Source: CAVURW01 sp963743595
GTDB lineage: Bacteria > Verrucomicrobiota > Verrucomicrobiia > Methylacidiphilales > UBA1321
DNA length: 6,315 bases
Reading direction: 5' to 3'
NCBI GenBank assembly: GCA_963743595.1
Contig: CAVURW010000279.1
Location: forward strand, 1-6,315
The first letter of the stretch is position 1, and every line of letters begins with the position of its first letter. The notes beneath the pieces are model-generated. The model was not told where the DNA came from. It did not search any database and was given only the letters and a program-made list of their open reading frames with translations. Both the position numbers and the translations under genes were made by a program. Shown in pieces: positions 1-6,087 of this stretch.

Positions 1-2193
1 AAAGAACTGGCCGCTACCGGGGATTCGGATATTCATCTCATCGTGAATTACGATGGTACGCACAATACCGCGCGCGCCATTCAAGAGACCGAGTTTACGT
101 TGATTGAGTCGGTCATCATCACGGGGATCGTCTGCTGGATTTTTCTCGGCTCCTGGAGCAGCACATTTAACGTGCTTCTTTCGATTCCCACTTCCGTGCT
201 CGGCACGTTTATTGTACTCAATGCACTTGGTTTTACATTAAACCTTTTCACACTTCTCGGCATTTCGCTCGCCATCGGAATTGTTGTCGACGATGCCATC
301 ATGGTGCTCGAAAATATCGTGCGCCATTTCCACACCGGCCTTTCAGCCCGATCCGCGTCCCTACTCGGTGCGCGGGAAATCACCTTCGCTGCGACAGCCG
401 CGACATTCGCCGTGGCGGTGATCTTCGCGCCGATCATTTTCGTCGGCGGAATCGTCGGGAAATTGATGTTCCAATTTGGCACGACCATTTCCGTGGCGGT
501 CATTTTATCGTTGCTTGAAGCGATCACGTTAACGCCGATGCGTTGTTCGCAATTCATGACCCGTCGCCAGGATGAATCATGGCTGTCGGTTCGCGTAAAT
601 ATTCTCCTATCCCAATGGGCTCGGCGGTACCGCTCGCTGCTAGAACTATGTCTGCGCTGGCGTTGGGTCACGATCGGAATCTCCGTCCTGCTCTTCGGGA
701 TTTCGTGCGGAATCGCCCCGTTTCTAAATAAGGAGGCATTTCCGAAACAGGACGTGGGTGTGCTCTTAGTGAAATTTCAAACCCCGGTGGGATCATCGCT
801 CACGTTTACGGCGACGAAAGCAGCCAAGCTGGAAGCGCTCTACAAGACGGAACCGACAATCGATCACTACTTTATCAATTGCGGCGGCTTTGCTGGCGGC
901 GAAACGAATCAGGGCATCTCCTTCGTCTCGTTGAAGGACCGCTCGTTGCGAAAAGAGACTCAATCGCAAATCTCCGATCGGCTCCGGGATACGCTTGCGA
1001 AAGATCCCGAAATGTCGAAGCCGAATTGTCTCATGACGTTTATCGACGTCTCGGGAAGCGTCGGAGGAGCCAAACGCGGCACGGGTATTGAATTGAGCGT
1101 GCGCGGACCCGATTTCGAAGTGCTAAAAGCAAAGGTCGAAGCGCTCACCGAACGCTATGCCAAGAGCGGGTTCATGACCGATATCGATACCGATTTCCGC
1201 GATGGCGTTACCGAAGTGCACGTCCTCCCCGACCGCGAACGGGCTTCAGCTGCCGGTGTGACGGTGCAGCAAATCGCCGATACGGTAAACGCCGCAATCG
1301 GGGGAATCCGCATCGGGAAGTTCACGTTCGGAACGCGCCGTGATGATGTCCGCATGCGGCTCATCCCGGAGCAATGGCAAAATCTTAACGACATATCGCG
1401 GCTCTACCTTCGATCCGAATCTGGCGATCTCATCCCCCTGAACACGGTTGCGTTCATTAAGCCGGAGAAAAAACTTCTCAGCATCACGCGGGAGATGCGC
1501 GAGCGCGCCATCAATATTTATGCGAACGTCGCCAGCGATAAATCGACCACGACTGCGCTGGACTTTGCCAAGACGGAAGCCGGAAAGATCTTGCCGTCGG
1601 GCTACCACATCGTGGAGGTCGGTGCGTCGAAGGATCTCACGGATAACATCAAAGCGGTCGGCCTCCTCTTTGCCCTGGCCATCCTGGTCATCTACATGAC
1701 GCTGGCGGTTCAGTTTAACAGCTTTCTTAACCCGCTCGCCATCATGGTCGCAGTGCCCTTCACCTTCACCGGTGCCTTATTGGGACTGGCGGTCACGCAC
1801 TCCACGATCAACCTCTACAGCGGCATCGGGATGATTGTGCTCATGGGGATCGCCGCGAAGAACTCGATCCTGCTGGTGGAGTTTTTCAACCAACAACAAT
1901 ACATCCATGGCAAATCGCTCTTGAACTCGATTCTCGACGGTGCACCGATTCGCCTGCGCCCGATCCTGATGACGTCCACGGCCACGGTGGCGTCGATGTT
2001 GCCCTTAGTATTCGGCATCGGGCCGGGCTCGGAAGTACGAACCTCGCTGGGCATCGTGGTGATCAGCGGCGTCATCGTTTCGACGCTCTTCTCACTGCTG
2101 GTGGTGCCGTGTGTGTACAGTCTGCTGGCTCCGCTGGAAGGCAATACGCGCAAGGCGGAGCAGGAATTGGATGCGGCGGGGCGCTCGATTTGA
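1..2193 (+). CDS. RND efflux transporter, HAE1 (AcrB/MdtBC-like) family, 5'-truncated by window edge
   Basis: Inner-membrane proton-driven RND pump subunit, which would normally work with a periplasmic adaptor and an outer-membrane channel. The frame is open from base 1, so 730 residues are visible. Compared with about 1030-1050 for the family, roughly the first 300 (TM1 and the first porter subdomains) lie outside. Numbering from base 1, likely helices are TM2 33-52, TM3 57-76, TM4 81-104, TM5 127-150, TM6 161-184, TM7 221-241, then a large periplasmic porter/docking domain at about 242-549, and TM8-TM12 between 551 and 710. The TM4 proton-relay motif is present (VVDDAIMVLEN, acidic pair at 97-98), as is the TM10 lysine (GIAAKNSILLVEF, K620). 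TM6 reads LLEAITLTPMRC, with a glutamate at 173 where AcrB has a small hydrophobic residue. The GTG at 43 is internal, not the start. No adaptor or TolC-like gene follows within the window. The substrate cannot be told from sequence. Confidence 0.96.
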   Translation, partial: KELAATGDSDIHLIVNYDGTHNTARAIQETEFTLIESVIITGIVCWIFLGSWSSTFNVLLSIPTSVLGTFIVLNALGFTLNLFTLLGISLAIGIVVDDAIMVLENIVRHFHTGLSARSASLLGAREITFAATAATFAVAVIFAPIIFVGGIVGKLMFQFGTTISVAVILSLLEAITLTPMRCSQFMTRRQDESWLSVRVNILLSQWARRYRSLLELCLRWRWVTIGISVLLFGISCGIAPFLNKEAFPKQDVGVLLVKFQTPVGSSLTFTATKAAKLEALYKTEPTIDHYFINCGGFAGGETNQGISFVSLKDRSLRKETQSQISDRLRDTLAKDPEMSKPNCLMTFIDVSGSVGGAKRGTGIELSVRGPDFEVLKAKVEALTERYAKSGFMTDIDTDFRDGVTEVHVLPDRERASAAGVTVQQIADTVNAAIGGIRIGKFTFGTRRDDVRMRLIPEQWQNLNDISRLYLRSESGDLIPLNTVAFIKPEKKLLSITREMRERAINIYANVASDKSTTTALDFAKTEAGKILPSGYHIVEVGASKDLTDNIKAVGLLFALAILVIYMTLAVQFNSFLNPLAIMVAVPFTFTGALLGLAVTHSTINLYSGIGMIVLMGIAAKNSILLVEFFNQQQYIHGKSLLNSILDGAPIRLRPILMTSTATVASMLPLVFGIGPGSEVRTSLGIVVISGVIVSTLFSLLVVPCVYSLLAPLEGNTRKAEQELDAAGRSI

Positions 2194-2199
2194 CCTGTT

Positions 2200-2228
2200 T
2201 TGGACTTGCTCTACGTGTTGTTTATAGT
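2200..2228 (+). promoter_or_regulatory. Putative sigma70-type promoter for the 50-residue small protein
   Basis: TTGGAC at 2200-2205 (3 of 6 to TTGACA) and TATAGT at 2223-2228 (5 of 6 to TATAAT) are separated by exactly 17 bases. Transcription would start near 2235, leaving a leader of about 12 bases before the ATG at 2247. The good -10 and optimal spacing support it; the -35 is weak. It lies immediately after the RND stop codon, suggesting the small gene has its own transcript. Confidence 0.45.
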
Positions 2229-2246
2229 ACACTAACTGGTAAGGAT

Positions 2247-2399
2247 ATGGCGAAGATCGAAAAAATAGCAAAACCTTTTAAACCCATCGTGGTGAAACAC
2301 CCAGCGACAGCTGCGGATTTGATCCGGATTCATAAGATTGACAAGAAGACTCTCAAAAAGGCCCAGGAAATTGCAAAAGCCTTCTTCGCAGCTGCTTAA
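2247..2399 (+). CDS. Small basic hypothetical protein, 50 aa, HTH-like
   Basis: I do not recognise the family. The ATG at 2247 gives 50 residues starting MAKIEKIAKPFKPIVVKHPA. The N-terminal 20 residues are Lys/Pro-rich. Residues about 21-48 (ATAADLIRIHKI, then DKKTLKKAQEIAKAFF) look like two helices separated by a short turn, resembling the recognition half of a helix-turn-helix. The frame is open upstream to 2109, but that part only runs antiparallel in phase to the RND C-terminus, and the promoter-like site at 2200-2228 lies inside it, so the short start is preferred. AAGGA at 2241-2245 is a possible Shine-Dalgarno motif but sits only one base from the ATG, which is too close to be ideal. 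Protein-like composition and the promoter argue for a real gene. A DNA-binding or antitoxin-like role is only inference. Confidence 0.6.
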   Translation: MAKIEKIAKPFKPIVVKHPATAADLIRIHKIDKKTLKKAQEIAKAFFAAA

Positions 2400-2479
2400 A
2401 GCGACCCTCCAGTCGAAGTAGATTTCAACAACATCGGATCGTTATATTCGAGGCCGATCGGCGAGACCTTCTCAAAACA

Positions 2480-2725
2480 TTGAGCGACCTTCGGGGTTTC
2501 GACCCGAAGGTTCATCATAAAAAGGGGGATAAAGCACTGGCGATGGTGTACGAGTGTTTCATTTCGCCGAACTTGCACGACGCCGAAGAAAGCGGCAATC
2601 GCATCTATACTTATCTCCTGAGTAATCTCTCAGATTTGAGGTTTGGAAGAGAGACTGTGTTCAATCGAAGATCCTTTCTTCATTTAATGGCCGCCTGCTC
2701 TCAGATGCTGGAAGAACCGAGTTAG
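2480..2725 (+). CDS. Weak hypothetical ORF, 81 aa, TTG start (possibly a remnant)
   Basis: No family recognised. The only start-like codon is TTG at 2480, with no Shine-Dalgarno motif; there is no ATG or GTG in any plus-strand frame between 2400 and 2480. The frame stays open upstream to 2342, and its translation just before the TTG (VIFEADRRDLLKTL) looks protein-like, so the true 5' end may be eroded or the start misjudged. A later ATG at 2543 would leave 60 residues. The translated part has plausible amphipathic helices (for example SGNRIYTYLLSNLSDL and RRSFLHLMAACSQMLEE), with no signal peptide or membrane segment. A strong stem-loop (2487-2511) lies inside the first codons. It may be a decayed gene or chance, so confidence is low. 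Confidence 0.3.
   Translation: MSDLRGFDPKVHHKKGDKALAMVYECFISPNLHDAEESGNRIYTYLLSNLSDLRFGRETVFNRRSFLHLMAACSQMLEEPS
2487..2511. other. Perfect 9-bp inverted repeat / RNA stem-loop
   Basis: The arms ACCTTCGGG (2487-2495) and CCCGAAGGT (2503-2511) are exact reverse complements around a 7-base loop, and a further G-U pair (2486/2512) is possible in RNA. There is no T-run right after it on the plus strand (the sequence becomes A- and G-rich), so it is not a standard intrinsic terminator. It could still act as a 3' stability element or terminator for the small gene ending at 2399, as a protein-binding operator, or as part of an ncRNA. A 10-bp perfect palindrome, GCCGATCGGC, lies nearby at 2453-2462. 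Confidence 0.55.
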
Positions 2726-2734
2726 CGCGTGGGA

Positions 2735-2763
2735 TTGACACAAGGCTTTTTCCGACCAATTCT
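2735..2763 (+). promoter_or_regulatory. Putative promoter of the gloA-rpe-lolC-DUF192 operon, possibly leaderless
   Basis: A perfect TTGACA lies at 2735-2740. With a 17-base spacer, the -10 position is AATTCT (2758-2763), which matches TATAAT at only 3 of 6 positions. If the ATG adenine at 2770 is +1, the TTGACA occupies exactly -35 to -30, which would make the mRNA leaderless. This agrees with the lack of any Shine-Dalgarno motif before the ATG. The perfect -35 is seen directly; the weak -10 keeps the call tentative. Confidence 0.4.
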
Positions 2764-2769
2764 GTACGG

Positions 2770-3153
2770 ATGCTCACGAAACTCCTGCACACCCGGTATC
2801 GCGTAAACGATTTGGACAAGACGGCGACGTTTTATAAGGAGATTTTAGGGCTGAAAGAGACGCACCGGCACACGTCGCCACGTGGATCCCAACTGGCTTT
2901 TTTTAAAGCGCCCGAAAGCGAAGAGACGATCGAGATTTGTTGCTTCCCCAGCTCCGGTCCGGTGGTGGTTCAACCGGATTTAACTCACCTCGCATTTGAA
3001 GTGACGAGTCTGGATGAGTTCGCGGCTTTTCTGGAGAAGAAGGGGCTCAAGTTCTCGGATGGACCGATGGTGACTGGTTCTGGCAGTAAGATTGCGTTCA
3101 TCGATGCGCCGGAAGGTTACGAAATCGAGTTGATTGAAAAGCGCAAGAAATGA
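2770..3153 (+). CDS. gloA: Lactoylglutathione lyase (glyoxalase I)-like VOC protein
   Basis: Cytosolic metalloenzyme of the vicinal-oxygen-chelate fold. Glyoxalase I isomerises the methylglyoxal-thiol hemithioacetal to S-lactoyl-thiol, the first step of methylglyoxal detoxification. It has 127 residues, close to E. coli GloA, with two beta-alpha-beta-beta-beta halves. It opens with LLHTRYRVNDLDKTATFYKE and closes with APEGYEIELIEK, both near-diagnostic for GloA. All four expected metal ligands can be placed: H7, E55 (TIEIC), H73 (LTHLAFEV) and E120 (YEIEL). The ATG at 2770 is chosen because it places H7 at the usual distance from the N-terminus; no Shine-Dalgarno motif is seen. Its stop overlaps the next start (ATGA, 3150-3153), so it is likely translationally coupled to the epimerase. 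Other VOC activities cannot be excluded, and the native thiol cofactor is unknown. Confidence 0.88.
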   Translation: MLTKLLHTRYRVNDLDKTATFYKEILGLKETHRHTSPRGSQLAFFKAPESEETIEICCFPSSGPVVVQPDLTHLAFEVTSLDEFAAFLEKKGLKFSDGPMVTGSGSKIAFIDAPEGYEIELIEKRKK

Positions 3154-3827
3154 GGACCGTTTCGCTTTCTGCAAGTTTGCTGGCGGCTAACCTGGGAGCG
3201 ATGCGGGAGGAGCTGAAACGGTTAGAGCAAGCGGGGGTCGATTCGGTGCATATCGACATCATGGACGGCCATTTTGTCCCCTATTTCGCGTTCGGCACAG
3301 AATTTGTGCAAATGGTAAGGCGAAATACATCGTTGCCCATCGAGGTGCATTTGATGATCCAACAGCCCGACCGTTACGCTAGGAGTTTCCTCGAAGCGGG
3401 TGCGGATACGGTGATCGTCCACTTGGAAGCGTACCACGAGCCGCGCCGGACTCTAAATTTGATACAAGAAATGGGCGGGCGATGCGGTTTAGCGATCAAC
3501 CCGCTCACTCTGGTGGAGAAAGCGTACACGCTGCTGAAACGCGTGGATTTGCTCCTTTGCATGACGGTGAATCCCGGTTTTCTAGGTCAGCCCTTTATCA
3601 TTGAAGTACTGGAGAAGGTGCGATTGGCGCGGTCCTATCGAGACAAGAATCATCTGAACTTCGATATTGCTGTCGATGGTGGTGTCACGGACGAAACCGT
3701 GGGACCGAGCGTTACTTCCGGGGCCAATGGCGTGGTGGTGGGTGGCCCGATCGTCGCCCATAATGACCCGGCAGCCGCCGTGAAACTGTTTCGCGCTCGA
3801 GCAGACGAAGTCGGTGCGGGCGGTTGA
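3150..3827 (+). CDS. rpe: Ribulose-phosphate 3-epimerase family protein (divergent)
   Basis: TIM-barrel sugar-phosphate epimerase of 225 residues; the family interconverts ribulose-5-phosphate and xylulose-5-phosphate in the pentose phosphate pathway. The catalytic and metal set is complete: S9, H34 and D36 (VHIDIMDGHFVP), M38, H67 (EVHLM), M138 and D176 (VDGG). Several phosphate-loop and active-site neighbours differ from typical Rpe: Y45 where VPN is usual, NPGFLGQ (L145 for the first Gly of GFGGQ), and VVGGPI at 196-201 where Rpe has VAGSAI, so the phosphate-binding Ser is Gly199. Related enzymes with other substrates, such as AlsE (allulose-6-phosphate epimerase), have GFAGQ at this loop, so substrate preference is less certain than family membership. 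The start at 3150 overlaps the glyoxalase stop by four bases. It may be the housekeeping Rpe or a paralogue. Confidence 0.87.
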   Translation: MRTVSLSASLLAANLGAMREELKRLEQAGVDSVHIDIMDGHFVPYFAFGTEFVQMVRRNTSLPIEVHLMIQQPDRYARSFLEAGADTVIVHLEAYHEPRRTLNLIQEMGGRCGLAINPLTLVEKAYTLLKRVDLLLCMTVNPGFLGQPFIIEVLEKVRLARSYRDKNHLNFDIAVDGGVTDETVGPSVTSGANGVVVGGPIVAHNDPAAAVKLFRARADEVGAGG

Positions 3828-3848
3828 TTTCGGCCAGTCCCGAATCTT

Positions 3849-5102
3849 GTGAAAGCCCTTCTTCCCATAGAGTTATCGCTGGCGTTTCATCACCTGAAGC
3901 CACGGGTGAATTTCGTCACCGTGATCACGGGAATTTCGGTCCTCGGCGTGATTTTGGGCGTGGCCGTGTTGATCGTCGTGCTCTCGATCATGACGGGCTT
4001 TCGGCACAGCCTGGAGGAGAAAATCATCGGATTTAACGCCGAGGTGAAGATTGAAGGCGGCATCATCTATAACGCGGATGAACTGGTCGATATGGCTAAG
4101 AAATTGCCTGAAGTCGCAGGGGCAAGTCCCTACGTACTGGGGCCGGTTTTGGTGGTCCACGGCGATTACGTCACGCCCGCTGAAATTCGCGGGCTAGACA
4201 ATTACGGAGACGACAACGTTTTCTCCATGAAGAAATATCTCGTAGGCGGCGACTTTGAATTGCAGGGCGATTCCGTTGTCATCGGCAAGGGTTGGGGACA
4301 ACAGAATTTCGCGTTGCCTGGTGATAAAGTGGAGGTCTTTGGTCCCGCGCAGGTTCTCCCGATTTTGCATCATAAACCAGGCACGCCGCAGGCAACCGTT
4401 TTACCGGACGAACTGACCGTGCGTGGCGTGTTTCAATCGAACAACGCCATGTTTGATGACTCAGATTTTCTTGTCTCGCTAGATGTAGCTCAACACATCT
4501 ACGCGATGGGCGACGCGGTTCACGGCGTGGCGCTTCGCTTGAAGAACCGAGACGATGCGAGCGAAGTGCGGGACAAGTTGAATAAGCAGTTGAGACCGCC
4601 GCTGCAAGCGGTGACTTGGGAAGACGAGAATGCGGATCTCTTCAATGCATTGGCCATGGAGCGCGTGGTGATGGCCTTCATCCTCTTTTTGGTCACGCTG
4701 GTGGCGGCATTTGGCGTCGGGAATACGTTGATCACCGTAACGCTGATGAAGACCCGGGAAATCGGACTCATGAAAGCCGTGGGCGCGACCGACTTTCAGA
4801 TAGGCCTCATGTTCACTTTGCACGGGTTTATCGTGGGGCTGCTGGGCTCCGTGATTGGATCGCTCCTGGGGATATTTTTCTTGCACGAGCGAAATTTCGT
4901 TCGAGGGTTTCTATACGATTTCTTCCACATTCATCCCGTCGCAGGCACGCTCTACGCGTTGCCTGAAATTCCCGCCGAAACCAGCCCGCTGGAGGTCGTC
5001 CTGATCAGCACCGCAGCCGTTTTGGTCTGTACATTAGCTGCCATGATCCCATCAATTTTTGCAGCGAGGCTGGCACCCGCGCGCGCACTCCGCTATGAAT
5101 AG
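3849..5102 (+). CDS. lolC: LolC/LolE-family lipoprotein-releasing ABC permease
   Basis: Inner-membrane permease of the Lol (MacB/FtsX-like) type. With the LolD ATPase it extracts lipoproteins from the inner membrane and passes them to periplasmic LolA. Its 417 residues match the family length. Likely topology is TM1 about 22-48, a large periplasmic domain at 50-268, TM2 272-298, TM3 318-345 and TM4 382-405. Signatures are SIMTGFRHSLEEKI after TM1, IRGLD at 113-117, VTWEDENADLFNALAMER before TM2, the cytoplasmic coupling segment KTREIGLMKAVGAT (301-314), and a C-terminal LAPARALRYE. A proline-rich loop at about 166-186 sits where the LolA-binding hook of LolC is expected. The start is GTG 3849: the preceding rpe stop is in the same frame 21 bases upstream with no other start between, and there is no clear Shine-Dalgarno motif. 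No lolD follows. Whether it acts as LolC, LolE or a single LolF-type subunit is undecided. Confidence 0.92.
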   Translation: MKALLPIELSLAFHHLKPRVNFVTVITGISVLGVILGVAVLIVVLSIMTGFRHSLEEKIIGFNAEVKIEGGIIYNADELVDMAKKLPEVAGASPYVLGPVLVVHGDYVTPAEIRGLDNYGDDNVFSMKKYLVGGDFELQGDSVVIGKGWGQQNFALPGDKVEVFGPAQVLPILHHKPGTPQATVLPDELTVRGVFQSNNAMFDDSDFLVSLDVAQHIYAMGDAVHGVALRLKNRDDASEVRDKLNKQLRPPLQAVTWEDENADLFNALAMERVVMAFILFLVTLVAAFGVGNTLITVTLMKTREIGLMKAVGATDFQIGLMFTLHGFIVGLLGSVIGSLLGIFFLHERNFVRGFLYDFFHIHPVAGTLYALPEIPAETSPLEVVLISTAAVLVCTLAAMIPSIFAARLAPARALRYE

Positions 5103-5109
5103 AGGTTCT

Positions 5110-5679
5110 ATGAAGTTTTCTACGAAGTGTCCTAAAAAGTGTCTTCTCCATCATTTTAGATTGTCTCTAATCGTCGTAGCCGTCTGTGCATTCAGCTATG
5201 TCGCTGAGGCGGTTCCCACGCCCGCACCGACTGCCGCGCCGACCGCAGCCCCGACTCAAAAACCGGAGCCGACTCCCACCCCTGATCCCGTTCCCGCATC
5301 GCTTACGCTAACGATTGGCAAAGCGAAAGCCACTGTGGAACTGGCTCGCAACGAAGAGACGCGCGAGCGCGGCCTGATGTATCGCACGGATATGGATGAT
5401 AACGCCGGCATGCTCTTCGTACTCCCTTCGGCTGAAAAAGCCACTTTCTGGATGAAAAACACCAAGATTCCGCTCTCGATCGCCTTTATCGATAAAAACG
5501 GTGCGATTCTCGAGATCTACGATATGAAGCCGGAGGACGAAACCCAGACGGTGAGCCAGAGCACACAGGTGGTCTACGCTTTGGAAATGAACCTGCACTG
5601 GTTCGAGCTGAACGGCGTTAAGCCGGGCGATAAAATCGCGGTTTCGCCCGTGCCTTGGTCGATGCTTACGCCTCGGTAG
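5110..5679 (+). CDS. Sec-exported DUF192 family protein with Pro/Ala/Thr linker
   Basis: A 189-residue precursor of unknown biochemical function, predicted to be secreted. It has a signal peptide with a Lys/His/Arg-rich start, hydrophobic LSLIVVAVCAFSYV at 18-31, and a probable cleavage after AEA at residue 34. Cys26 is not in a good lipobox (Val at -1), so a lipoprotein is unlikely. Residues 36-62 form a Pro/Ala/Thr linker, followed by the DUF192 domain at about 64-178 with ERGLMYRTDMDDNAGMLFVL, FWMKNTKIPLSIAFID and GVKPGDKIAV. The ATG at 5110 is preferred over ATG 5095 because AGAGG lies four bases upstream (5101-5105) and the signal peptide fits. It begins 7 bases after the permease stop, so co-transcription is likely. 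DUF192 proteins are widespread envelope proteins without a settled role. Confidence 0.88.
   Translation: MKFSTKCPKKCLLHHFRLSLIVVAVCAFSYVAEAVPTPAPTAAPTAAPTQKPEPTPTPDPVPASLTLTIGKAKATVELARNEETRERGLMYRTDMDDNAGMLFVLPSAEKATFWMKNTKIPLSIAFIDKNGAILEIYDMKPEDETQTVSQSTQVVYALEMNLHWFELNGVKPGDKIAVSPVPWSMLTPR
5224..5259 (+). repeat. Three imperfect 12-base repeats encoding APTA/APTQ in the DUF192 linker
   Basis: Units at 5224-5235, 5236-5247 and 5248-5259 share the pattern GCNCCGAC and encode A-P-T-A, A-P-T-A and A-P-T-Q (residues 39-50). They form the flexible linker between the signal peptide and the domain. The 12-base unit keeps frame if copy number changes. Confidence 0.7.
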
Positions 5680-5683
5680 GCGT
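5668..5683. terminator. Small hairpin at the convergent gene junction, possible bidirectional terminator
   Basis: ACGCCT (5668-5673) and AGGCGT (5678-5683) pair perfectly around a CGGT loop that overlaps the DUF192 stop codon. It lies where two convergent transcripts meet, with only 14 bases between the two stop codons. No T-run follows on either strand, so intrinsic termination would be weak. The position is the main argument. Confidence 0.3.
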
Positions 5684-5693
5684 CTGAAGTAGG

Positions 5694-6080
5694 CTACAGG
5701 TCGATCCAGAGCAACAGAATGGGGATAATCACGCCCAAGACGAGAGCGACGATGATCGGCCAGCTTTTCTTCGTCAACCGGAACGCCAAGTAGATCCCCA
5801 TGAATGTGGTCAGCACGAGCCCGAACGCCATGAGCCCAACGAGAATCTTGAATCCCCAGTGATTGTGGTCTTTCTTCTCAGGTGGGAAAAAGTCGTCGGT
5901 ATGAACGTGCGTGAGCGGTTCCATGAACGATTGCAGCCACGTCTTGGCGGCGTCTTGATCCGGTTGTGGAGCCAGGGTTTGCCATGCTCCCGTAACTAAG
6001 AACAGGATGAGCAGAGGCGCAAAGGAGACGCCGAGATAAAGATGGGCTTTCCGGACGATGGGGAGCCAATTTTTGATCAT
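5694..6080 (-). CDS. PepSY-type small membrane protein, three TM helices
   Basis: A 128-residue inner-membrane protein. It starts MIKNWLPIVRKAHLYLGV and resembles the first helix of PepSY-associated TM proteins, which are often linked to iron/haem uptake or envelope regulation (family knowledge, not shown here). Helices lie at about 15-36, 76-101 and 106-126, with the C-terminus directly after the third. The loop between helices 1 and 2 (37-75) carries H58, H60, H72 and H74 and many acidic residues, and would suit metal or haem contact; H13 sits at the usual histidine position before the first helix. The ATG at 6080 is preferred over the in-frame upstream ATG at 6164, because the extra 28 residues (a Gln/Leu run) merely read the repeat tail of the preceding gene in another frame. 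No Shine-Dalgarno motif is visible. The start lies 7 bases after the stop of the upstream minus-strand gene, implying an operon. Confidence 0.75.
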   Translation of the reverse strand: MIKNWLPIVRKAHLYLGVSFAPLLILFLVTGAWQTLAPQPDQDAAKTWLQSFMEPLTHVHTDDFFPPEKKDHNHWGFKILVGLMAFGLVLTTFMGIYLAFRLTKKSWPIIVALVLGVIIPILLLWIDL

Positions 6081-6087
6081 TGCAGCG

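Noticed and set aside
81..671. Long minus-strand ORF opposite the RND gene
   Set aside because: It is a shadow of the strongly supported RND frame, has Ser/Arg-rich low-information composition, and no recognisable domain.
2190..2195. TTGACC as an alternative -35 for the small gene
   Set aside because: It lies 27 bases from the TATAGT, too far for a sigma70 spacer.
2354..2360. C AAA AAG slippery-like heptamer, in phase for a -1 shift from the 50-residue gene into the frame of the 2480-2725 ORF
   Set aside because: The 0-frame continuation (AQEIAKAFF) looks native, whereas the -1 frame right after the site reads as non-protein-like sequence. The stem-loop is over 120 bases downstream, too far to stimulate shifting.
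2396..2578. 60-codon minus-strand ORF in the region without a secure gene
   Set aside because: Short, no recognisable motif, and no Shine-Dalgarno motif or promoter that I can support; composition not persuasive.
4479..4886. 135-codon minus-strand ORF opposite the LolC/E-like gene
   Set aside because: The plus-strand frame carries clear Lol permease motifs here; the reverse translation is His/Gln/Arg-rich and typical of an antisense shadow.
5059..5109. Earlier starts for the DUF192 protein (codon at 5059 or ATG at 5095)
   Set aside because: They overlap the permease end and add residues before the signal peptide. ATG 5110 has AGAGG at good spacing.
5106..5143. Short imperfect repeats TTCTATGAAGT/TTCTACGAAGT and AAGTGTC twice, with a 12-base period around the DUF192 start
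   Set aside because: Too short and partly coding; no operator-like symmetry, so chance similarity is the simpler reading.
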